A DNA stretch of 64,000 nt. Origin: Gamarada debralockiae. Lineage: Eukaryota > Ascomycota > Leotiomycetes > Helotiales > Hyphodiscaceae. Where the stretch lies: the NCBI GenBank assembly GCA_002803225.1, contig NXFV01001873.1, positions 1 through 64,000 on the forward strand, read 5' to 3'. A program made the position numbers and the translations under genes. Below are positions 54,937-64,000 of this stretch, piece after piece. Under the pieces are notes generated by a model. It made no database searches, was not told the DNA's origin, and saw only the letters and a program-made list of their open reading frames with translations. How positions within the stretch are numbered: position 1 is the first letter of the stretch; every line of letters begins with the position of its first letter.

Positions 54937-56536
54937 TATCGAAGCACTTATATCCAGTCTCTCTCGAAATGGCGCTTGGCATGCCTGGAAGTATCTTTGG
55001 AACCAGTTTCAGGAACCCCGGTGGAAGAGCCTCGACGGTTCCCGATTCTCTTCGAACAATAGGTCTTTGTGGATATAATTTCAGAGAACATTAGGGAATG
55101 TAGAAGAAGAACTACTTTCACTCATGAAACACTCCTTCTTGGAACAATTCCCCGCCGTTCGTGACACACTCTCAGGAACCACTTTAACAATCGATTCGGA
55201 TTATTCACGCGTGGCCACAGCAGCTACCGGTTTGCTGCATAACGGGAGGAAGCCACCCACTTGTGACCATTCTGGGAGACTTGGATGCCGCAGATGAATG
55301 ATAAGGGAGAATACAGCATGGTTCGATGTTCAACGACAATGGGACGCTGCATATGCATCTGAGGTCGTCCTGCAAGGCTCCGTACCTGTCCCTAGCCTTT
55401 TTTGAAATGATCGGCACATGGTTGGACAACATATTTGACCCCATCACTGCCTCCCGATCCTGGGGAGAAGGATAGCTTATCATGGTGTGGCAGAAAGCTC
55501 TTTCCAGGGATGAGGACAGATGGATCGTGACTGCTATCTTTCGCGCATTCTTTTCTCGCCACTTCGATGAGGCATGATTCTGTTTGGAAGCTTTAGAATG
55601 CAGTGATTGGATTTATGATTGGTGGAGTTCGCACCATCACAGAAATCCTCTGCTAACTGAGATCCATCTCGCAATAGAGCCCCCACGGTCGCGCAACGAG
55701 TGCGTTTTCCGTACGGCCGTCACATTTGCAACAGCCTCGAAATCTATCGACATCGTGAGCATCATAAACCGACCGTAGTGGAATGTTAGTATTGCACCGA
55801 ATTTTGTGTTGGAAAGAGAAAGAGCCGATGGCATGTCGTGTTGGTGTGGTCCACAAGAAGCCAAGGACCGACTTCGCTGCCTGCGACCAGGTCAGGCTTC
55901 ACAGGTTCAGCCTTCCTATTCACCCTTTCTTCCAAAATTTGAAGGCAAATGCCATAGTAATCCGAAAGCCATGCCTAGAATTGGGGGGCGGGGGATTGGG
56001 GGGCATTTTGTCAAGCAAACGTTACTAAGCTCGCGAAACATGTCACGTGATATGCAACCAAAGGGGCTCTTGATCGATGCCTTAAATTAGGGAACTTCTA
56101 CTTGATGGCTGTATTAATTTAGTGGCTATCAGTTCTTGATGTTCGTCTTTCGGATTGATCAAGAAGGGTGTGCCTTTTCAATATAGTAATACATTTCGGA
56201 AGATTTGAAATGCCAAAACCTCATGTTTTTCGAACCGGCATATATTCATGAGACCCCCCCCTTTTATCTAGGCAGCAAGTATACATGAAATTTTTTGAAG
56301 ACGTCTTGCGAGACAGAGCAAGGGGATTTTGTCGCTGAATATACCAGGGCAAAGGTCGCAGGCCCCAGCCACACTTCGTTGCTCGGCGCGTGTGAGCATC
56401 GCCGTCGAGGAAGCAGGCGGGAGGGCAAATCATATGGTGGTGGTGGGAACTAATATGAGCTGGCGAGCTTATTTGTATCTGAGTGACCAGAGTGGGGTGA
56501 TTGTATATGCATATAGTATCGAGTGATAACGAGTCC
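54937..56536. other. Intergenic region between ATPase and Zn2Cys6 gene
   Basis: It contains the ATPase promoter and the regulator's 3' flank. Short ORFs at 55,205-56,090 have no motif. A minus-strand ORF at 56,221-57,264 is an out-of-frame shadow of the regulator's last exon. Confidence 0.45.
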
Positions 56537-59383
56537 TCAACCCCCGGGAGGGGCCGGATTCTTAGCCCAACCTTCAATGTCCGGGAAGAACTGGTCTTCT
56601 TGAGTTTGTTGATCCCTGCTGGCCGTATCCCTCGGAATACCATACATTCCATCGAGCGGTTCCACATTGAATGGAATATCAGATGTCCAATCAGAAGCCG
56701 CGATGAAGGAGCTCGGGTCTGCCTGATACATTGGGTAATCGGTTGCCTTATTGTGACTGGTGGAATCCGCTTGACGGTAAGGGACTTGCATCGTATTTGA
56801 GCTGGAGGAGTCACTGGATGGTGTATTGCCAGCCAGGAAGGAATCGATGTTAAAAGGAGACCCGCCAGAGACGGGATTGGGATCGGCTGGTACGGGAGGG
56901 TTGGATAATGCCAAACCGCGGGACTCGAGATGACTTTGCTGTATCTGTTGACGGCGAGTGTTTTGATCCAGGTTTGGTGATTCATCGAGGGCGCTGTTGG
57001 CTGGCGGGTTCCAATTGGGAAAACTCGGATGTACATGCTTTTCGCGCAGTCCTTCTGGAGGCCGGTGAACCTCCTTGGTATCTTGCGCTTTGCGAGGTAA
57101 AATGCCCATGAGCGGCGCGAGACCCGCCGAGTCGATCCGACCTCCCTTGGCCATTGACGATAGACCGCATAATCCCTGAATAATGGTATTGCCATCTTTC
57201 TTGGTGTATGATGTCGCCGCATTCGAAAAGTAACGCAGATCGTCAACTGACATAGGAGCACCACCCCTCGAAGGATTTAATCCATTAATTGGAGTATTCG
57301 GTATTCCACCTTTCCCAGTAGGTATCGAATGAGTTCTGATCCCACTACTTTCAATATCTATCTCGAGTTGAGTAGTGAAATGATTTGTAATGGAGTGTCG
57401 GTTTCCGATAGCTTTCATAGCAGCCAAGAGGAATTCCAGATTAGTTATGCTTTGTGCGTGGCCCTCTTCACTCCTCTGGTCCTGAATGAAAACTCCAGCT
57501 GCAACATAGAGACAGAATCCCATCCATGAGTTCATCTGAGATTCGTATGAGCTTGGGTCGGAGCGTTAGGGTGTGCAAACTTACATTTGATGCGTCCAGA
57601 TGACTAACGAGGCGCATAGTATTTGTGATCTCCTCGGCCGCCATAAGGCTGCGAGTTCGACTCTGACGAATAAAGCTCTGGGGCAGTTTGTTCTTTTCAG
57701 CTGTCAGGACAGCGGCTTGGTGTAGACAGATAGTTGATGCATGGATATTCATGTGGAGGAAGACAACATTCATGTCTCTAAGACCTCCGGGGAGTCTCAA
57801 ATGATCAGGCAGAAACATGAACGTGTTAGATAGCACATTATCCATCTTCCTGTGCCTTTTCCAGAATTCCCCGTTTGCAAGATCCTCGGGATGCTCGTCT
57901 GGACCGCTCTTATGTAGGTGCTGGAAGTTATGGCCAAAGAGGCAGGCCGATAAGACGACTCCGCCGAAAGGAGAAATCCTCGATGCTCCCTCGGGGGTCA
58001 AGGCTTCTGCGAGGGGGATAGTCTCTTCTGCTATTCCGCTCTCAAACGACTCTTCCGAAGCAGGGAGGTTTGTTCGTATCTAGGAAGCTGTCAGTGCTGT
58101 GCTCTTCACCACATAAAAGCAACGAACCTCGTTCTCGTTGATGATCATTGGCCAGCCTGTACCTGAGCTAGCCCATCGATCACCATAGAAAGCAGCCCAA
58201 AAGGTACGACGTCGCTCTTCCAACTCGATCCAATCTTTCGCAGGAGGTAAAATTCGTTTGACACTTTGATCTTCGCCATCCAAACCCTGCAGGCCAAGCA
58301 TCTGCGCAAGTCGGGTCATTCTTCCAGTACTCATCCAAGCGCGTGTGAAGTATGTCTTCTTTGCCTCGTAAGTCGCGATTAAATGCCAAGTTTGGGCAAA
58401 ATGGATAGTAACGAACGTCTCTCCATGGCCCTGTTCGAACTCAGCAGCCATAAATGCTGTCCAGGGATTCAATACAAACCTTCATCTCGGCCCCTTCAAC
58501 GTATTTACGTGCTCGTTCATATAGCACATCTTCGTACTGCATATATTTATCCGACACAGAGGCGGCTGTCGCCCACATGGCATAACGAAGACAAACTGGG
58601 GGTTGCATATGAGGGGGGAGGTTTAAAGACGCTAAGTATCGATATTTGTGCATCATGGGCATGGTAGGGTGGAATATATCGAAGTAGACCTCATGTCTGC
58701 TGCTGTCAGTATAGGAACATATTGATTCTGGAATGGAAGCATACAATTCGTCGATCATTTCTTGGGGTGGCAGAGGTTCTGAAAGTCCAAGGCTGATGAG
58801 CTCTTGCGAAAAGAAATCCCCTTCAGGTAGGGCATTCGGCGCAGGTTGAAAGTCGAAAGCAGACAGAGGTATATTGAAAGATTCGTCAAGCATTCCAACA
58901 TTTCCCATGTCCACATTCATATCCATTGTAAAATTGTTCCAATCGGGGTCGGTGGTGTGAACAGCTGATGCGCTTGAGGTCGCACTTCCCTTTGTAGTCT
59001 CGGCAACAAGCTGCGTTTCTACCTGGGCTTTTGGCGGTTAGTCGGATCTCTAGGCACAGAGTCAATGATCGTGTACCTAATCTTGCCTCCAGTTCCTTCA
59101 TATTGCGCCGCTTCGAACCTAGATTCCTCTTTCGTTCTGGATATTCGCATTCGTGCCGCAACCTCGTACACGTCCCACATTTTGGCTTGACTCGGTCGCA
59201 CTTTAATTTGCGTTTGCGACACGATACGCAAGATATGGTTTTCTCAATGGGCGCAATTGGCTTATCGTCTCCTGGGTCAGGTATCGCTGTTGATTGTTGC
59301 GGTCCGTTTGAGCTGCCTGATAGCGACGAGCGTGAAGATTCGGGCTGGCACTCGGCCATGGCATCTTCTGGTGATCCAGACAT
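56537..59383 (-). CDS. Zn2Cys6 transcription factor, five exons
   Basis: Exons on the minus strand: 59,077-59,383, 58,480-59,027, 58,128-58,430, 57,585-58,079 and 56,537-57,535 (883 aa); the four introns are 48-49 bp and keep frame. The binuclear cluster is CVSCRKRKLKCDRVKPKC followed by GTCTRLRHEC (Cys 52, 55, 62, 69, 72, 79). A basic linker and short coiled coil (KRRNMKELEARLAQVETQL) follow, as in dimeric GAL4-type regulators. The middle region (HPTMPMMHKYRYLASLNLPP, then ARAWMSTGRMTRLAQMLGLQ-like and ELEERRRTFWAAFYGDRW) is a fungal_trans domain. The last exon is a low-complexity acidic/Pro/Ser tail ending in FFPDIEGWAKNP, a likely activation domain. It lies between the metal pump and oxalate decarboxylase; its targets are unknown. 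Confidence 0.9.
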
Positions 59384-60420
59384 GAGCGCAACGCCAAGAG
59401 CGGTAGAAATATGGATTTATATCATGAGGTTTAACAATGATAGTGGCAAACTCGTACTTGGTTGATCAAGATAACAGGAATCCATTTTTGTTCTTCACGT
59501 AGAGTCTGGGACGGCTTACCTAACCCTCCGCTAATCCCTGTAGATTATCATAGGGCCGCCAACCTTTTGAGGTTAGCGAACGCGCCAGGGCAACGTCACC
59601 GCTCGTAGCCTTGTGGGACGCGCCAAAGCAGGCATCTCAACGCGAAAACACGTGGAAATCCACGAACTTTGTCATCCTCAATCATGTCGAGGCACCTTCT
59701 CGTCTGCTCTGCATAAGACGGGACGACGGTGACTCAGGCCGCATTAGCCCTCTGAGTCAAGCAGCTGACTGTGACACAGACATACCCCAGTCTACAATAA
59801 TACTCGACTGTCTCGTCGACCAAACAGATCAAAGTCGGACACTCTACGGGACGGAATGGTAGGTTACGGAATCAGTTACAGGTAGTTCTGTATTTGCTTA
59901 CGCTGATAGACCCTGCGCGAACCTGGTTCTAGACCGCTCTGTACATAATCAGAGGCCTTCTGAAGTGTCGAGCAAAGCAGTCAAGCCCTTCAGCTGCCGT
60001 CTTTGCAAAACCTCCACCGCTCTTCGCTTGAAGATGAAAACGAACTCCAAACAATGTATCAAATTGACTTGGTCCCTTTGAATGTTTTTATTAGAACGGC
60101 CCTGTGACATCGAAAGTCGCCACGGGATATTGCGGGTGCGCTAAGGAGAGCCGAGGTCCTTGAGATTTCCTATGTGGGGTTCTTTATGTGGATGAAATCG
60201 ACCTAGGAAAATCAGATATAGGGTCTGCGGGGGTGTGGGGAATCACATCGGAGAAAGTTAGAGTACGTTAAGTATCCAAATTTCGCATTCGAATTTATTA
60301 TAACACTGTGTGTAGATCTTGAATTCAAAGAGGGCTGATGTTATGAAAAGTGCGCAATGAAGTTTGGGCGACAACAATAACAACACATATATCCCTCCAC
60401 CCAACCACACCGACATCAAA
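59384..60420. other. Intergenic region
   Basis: Upstream of the regulator and downstream of oxalate decarboxylase. No gene or repeat is supported; 59,611-59,862 is an ORF without motifs. Confidence 0.45.
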
Positions 60421-62110
60421 TCAAGAGACAATATCACCTTGAACTATGTACTGCTTCTCCTTCTTGAACTGCGATACCGTCGAATTTGTCAAGTTCAGAG
60501 TGTCCTGCACGATTTGAGGTGGTGTTAATCCAACCCACTGCCCGAGGGACATGTCTATGCACAACAGTCAGCCTCATGCGCCCGATATATTCAGAGACAC
60601 GCCACTCACCGGAAAAATGATCAGCCTGCAAGACCTCTATAAAAATAACATCATCTGTCCCGGTGTTCTCAACATAATGGGTCATCGACTTCGGGATATA
60701 TCCGCAGTCTCCCGCATGGTAATCGAAGGTTCTCGCATCTCCCTGTGCAGCATAAATGCTGATTCTCGCGTTTCCAGCGACAAAGAAGTTCCACTCGTCG
60801 CTCGTTGTATGCCAGTGGATCTCGCGCATGGCACCGGGCTTGATCGTTACGACTGCTGCAGAGAATGTACTTGCGATAGGGAAGATCGTTGGGTCGATGA
60901 CCTTTATGCTACCACCGGCGGCTTCATGTGTTGGTGCTTGTTTCGATAGATGGTAGCTATACGAATTCTCGAGAGGGACGATTCCTGCCGAACCAACAAT
61001 GTTCTGTTTTGATATGTCCGCAGGGGCTTTTGTTCCTGGGAAGATGAACAGTTCCCCGGGGGGAATGTTGGACCAGGCCGAGAGAGGAAGCTGAAAGTTC
61101 TTGGAAAGCACTTCCAACTGTCATCCTGTTAGTAAAGCGCCAAGATTGGAAGGGATTATTGACTAACAGGATTATGGGCGAATGCTTCAGACGCCAAAAA
61201 GGTGTTGTCCTCCGAGAAACTTCCGTCGTCGAAAACCAAAAGGAACTCAACGCCTCCTGCCAAGCCTTGGAGCGAGTGTGGAACTCCTCTAGATTGAGTG
61301 TAAGTCCGATTAGATTCGTCCGGAGGAGCATGCTTCACTTACGGCGGGAAGAACCACACATCTCCAGCATTCAGATCATCAACAAACGTCTGACCTTCTT
61401 CGTTCACGGCTTCCACTCTGACGCTTCCATTCAGAACATACGACCACTCTGCTGCCTTATGCCAATGGAGCTCGCGATATGCACCCTCTTCTAGTCGCAT
61501 GTCTACGCCTGCCATTTCTGTGGCAACTGGAATCTGGTCGGTATTCTGCTGTCTTGACCAACCGGCCCTTCCGAGACCCAGCTTGTTATGGCTAAGTCCC
61601 AGAGGCCATTGTGCATTCGACACATCCCCGTGATCGGTTCCGGGTGGTGCAAGTTTGTCTGGATTCAGCACATCATATCCCTCTGTCCTGGGCCCAGGGT
61701 CCGTTCCGCCTTTCTACATCAAGGGGGAGTCAGTCATGGCTTCATTTGGAGTGTTTTGGAGCATTTGTTCCCGAGACATATTTCGAGAGAGCTCCAGAAC
61801 AACACTGGTATAGGAAATTACGAGCTCCAATGTTATTACTTACTGTTCCCCGGATAGGTTGCGGATTTGTGACTGTATTGAAGTCGAGGTATGGTCCTAT
61901 GTTTGCGGCTTCAGTTTGCCCGGCTGCCAATTGATAGTCGATGTTGTCTGTGTCTTCGTTTATGACCGTATTGGCTGGATTGTAGCCCAGGAGGGAGGTT
62001 GGCGCTGCTGCTGAGGATGTGCCCGTAGCGGCAAGTGGAGCTGCCAGAGTAAGGCACTCCAAGCTTGCAACTGTAAACAACAAGCTTGCAAGAACGCCGA
62101 TTCGAGGCAT
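60421..62110 (-). CDS. Secreted bicupin oxalate decarboxylase, five exons
   Basis: Exons on the minus strand: 61,844-62,110, 61,343-61,713, 61,168-61,288, 60,610-61,117 and 60,421-60,554 (466 aa), GT-AG introns of 130, 54, 50 and 55 bp. Manganese-dependent cleavage of oxalate to formate and CO2, outside the cell or in the wall. An N-terminal signal peptide ([20 protein letters not shown]) is followed by a Ser/Thr-rich stretch. Cupin 1 has HWHKAAEW (from about 172) and FFPPGVPHSL. Cupin 2 has HWHTTSDEW (from about 344) and [14 protein letters not shown]; each supplies three His and one Glu to Mn. The flexible lid between them reads SEDNT (about 238-242). Its Glu is the proton donor that makes these enzymes decarboxylases rather than oxidases (SENST in Bacillus OxdC). 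Length and layout match fungal Odc proteins. A TATAA lies about 110 bp upstream. Confidence 0.93.
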
Positions 62111-63046
62111 TGCGACGGAAATCCGTCAATTGGGATTCAATTAAAGAGCTAGTTTAGAGCTGGAAGAAGTCTTTGGCCAAGTGCCTAGAGGCGAATGAGG
62201 GTGGGAAACTCGGGACACTCTTATACTCCCACCTCGACCTCTTCGAGCTGCCTCCCGTGATCACCAGCTCGTAGCACCTTCATTTTTCAAGCTCGCTCTG
62301 TGGATCAACTCTCCGGAATACAAGCCCAATGTGTAGTAGCATTGAGCTCACCTCCCCTGGTTATTGGACTTTCTGCATGCCCATGTTCGCATCACCAGCG
62401 GGATATTTTCTTGGCAACCGCAAAGACACCGAGAAAAAGATCGAGATGACGATATTTCCACACCAAATATATCGTCTTGGCATTTCTTATTTCGGTGATT
62501 GCTCGGCAATAGCCTGGGTTTATGTGGAGGTCGGATATACCCCGCGCAAGTCATCGTGAATAATGCGGGGTAGGACATGGGAGAGAAGGCAACGGAAGCA
62601 TTCAAGCGTGTTTGGACTCTTCTCCTTGGAATTGAGCATCGACATTAAAAGCTTCATCCAATTAAGCTTCTGGAGAAATTCGATGACGCGTTGGGGTCGC
62701 GGCACAACCTGCCCTTTATCGCCGTCAAACCACGTGTGGAACGTTGGAGGCAACCCGAGATCACCTGCAGCTAGCCAATGGAACCAAATGCCCATGCGCC
62801 AGAGGCGACTCGGGAATTTGTTGCGACCTATTATTGGGGCCTGATGGATCTTATTTTATCTAGATGTCAAAGACTCTGCCATTACGATCTCGGATGTGAT
62901 TCGCGATGTTCGGTTTTTCGAAATACCCGTTGTTTCCCCATATTCGCTTGGATTCCCATTCTCGATGCAAAGGGTTGCGAATCTCGCCCAATCGCAAAGC
63001 GCCTACAACTACCGCCCCCTGAACAATCTATTTTAGGGATTGAGGA
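62111..63046. other. Intergenic region
   Basis: Holds the oxalate decarboxylase promoter and the 3' flank of the next gene. ORFs at 62,348-62,844 on both strands show no motif. Confidence 0.4.
62221..62226 (-). promoter_or_regulatory. TATA-like box of oxalate decarboxylase
   Basis: Minus-strand GTATAAGAG ends about 110 bp before the ATG at 62,110, the same distance seen for the DUF4360-like gene. Confidence 0.4.
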
Positions 63047-64000
63047 TCAGTGACCCCATTCCATCATATTGTCGTTATTATCAGAAAATTTGAAAGTGCC
63101 AGCATCGAAGTTCCACAGGTCAGGAAGGGTGCCAGTGAGGTTGTTGTGGAAGTGATTATCCCATAATTCCTATAATATGCCGATGTTAGCATTGTCTATA
63201 TTGAAGCTTAAAGTTTCTCTCCGTCCGGTGTTTAGGAATGAGACTCGGCTTACCCAGTCAAGCTCGATGGGCGCGTCGATTATGTCTTCGACAACTCCAA
63301 ACGAAGGCTGGACAGCGCCATGCTCAGCTGGACGCCAGGGTGGCGGAATCACGAAGCTGCTCAGCCATGGTGAAGTATCGCCAGTTACCTCCGGGCTGCT
63401 TGGCGAGTTTGGCACAGTTCGAGACAAATTTCTCTCTACATTCGCGTCAGCAATTATGTTCTTTCCGAGGAATGACGTCGATATTATACCTGAGAAAGAT
63501 GTGCTATGAGAACTGCCTGTCGACATTTGAGTAATTGGTGACTGGTCTTGACTTGTCCTGGTTGCTAGTCCAGCGCCTCTTATTCTTGACAGAGTTCTCT
63601 TCAAACCTTTCGCAGCTTTCAATGCGTCCTTCGAAGAGCGACTTGCCTCATCCCAGATTCGATACGATCCATCCAACACCTGTAACATCTCCTCGCGAGT
63701 CCATCGTAGCGGGACTCCATTCACACCCGTTTCCGACGATGTATTGACCATGCTTTGATTGAGATGCACGCAGATCAACATGGCTGCCAACAGAAAGTCG
63801 TGGGTCATCAGGGACGAAGTCTTCCACTTATGATTGCAGAGAATACTATTTGGTCTGGACTCTTCATACATGAAAGACTGCGACTGCAATATCCGCATAG
63901 CTGCATCTACACATGCTTTCACCGAATACCAGTGAGAATAATTTGGTGATTTTGAAGGAACGAGGTATTTGCGGTGGAGCACACAGCGGGCTCGCTGGTA
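63047..64000 (-). CDS. Zn2Cys6-type transcription factor, C-terminal part (gene continues beyond window)
   Basis: The minus-strand frame is open from the window edge (64,000). A GT-AG intron at 63,170-63,253 joins it to a final exon 63,047-63,169 ending in DNNDNMMEWGH and TGA. A second intron of exactly 54 bp (63,436-63,489; GTATAA donor, TGCTGAC branch, TAG acceptor) is possible but does not change frame. The visible part begins with RARCVLHRKYL, then YSVKACVDAAMRILQSQSF, then a helical stretch with HDFLLAAMLICVHLNQS. This is the usual late section of the fungal_trans domain of Zn2Cys6 regulators. The Ser/Pro-rich end probably serves activation. The DNA-binding part lies outside the window, so specificity is unknown. 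Confidence 0.75.

Noticed and set aside
56221..57264. 347-codon minus-strand ORF
   Set aside because: It is out of frame with the spliced Zn2Cys6 gene, basic and Pro-rich without domains; the five-exon model uses the other frame.
1..64000. CRISPR arrays, bacterial operons, riboswitches, rRNA genes
   Set aside because: None seen; the regular repeats present are eukaryotic minisatellites or transposon ends.

Overview
This 64 kb window is nuclear DNA of a filamentous ascomycete (Pezizomycotina). The reasons are: short GT-AG introns of about 47-135 bp with CTAAC/CTGAC-like branch sites, several Zn2Cys6 regulators, fungal secreted families (DUF3455-like, DUF4360-like, bicupin oxalate decarboxylase), fungal-type threonine synthase and a Cys-rich fungal Cu/Cd P-type ATPase. 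A helotialean/leotiomycete source would fit, but I cannot prove the species from sequence alone. All exon-intron models below were built by hand from frame continuity and splice-site consensus.

Layout. 1-15,000 is a gene-poor, transposon-rich island. It holds the 3' part of an ankyrin-repeat gene, Ty3/gypsy pol debris on both strands, a possible tRNA-related SINE, a broken DUF3455-like secreted-protein gene, a broken protein kinase, a fragment of a fungal repeat-associated protein, a TA-flanked Tc1/mariner relic, and an array of diverged ~85 bp repeats. 15,043-20,144 is ordinary gene space: an HSL-type esterase and a RING protein with an RS domain. 20,145-30,024 is sparse, with two related small C2H2 genes and a MITE with a perfect 42 bp inverted repeat. 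30,025-37,423 carries a seven-exon gene for a 2,334-residue UPF1/ZNFX1/Hrr1-like helicase fused to an NFX1-like zinc cluster, three CbxX/CfqX-type AAA domains and a coiled-coil tail. 37,424-45,480 has a second MITE, a decayed Zn2Cys6 regulator and a DUF4360-like secreted-protein gene with one nonsense codon.

45,481-64,000 is gene space again. It holds threonine synthase, a divergently transcribed gene joining a C2H2 array to a DEDDh exonuclease-like domain, a Cys-rich heavy-metal P1B ATPase, a Zn2Cys6 regulator, a secreted oxalate decarboxylase and the end of another regulator.

Working together: oxalate decarboxylase, the adjacent Zn2Cys6 regulator and the copper/cadmium pump suggest extracellular acid and metal handling, but co-regulation is only inferred from proximity. 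The helicase-AAA protein and the C2H2-exonuclease protein are the most unusual coding units, and both have features of nucleic-acid surveillance machinery.
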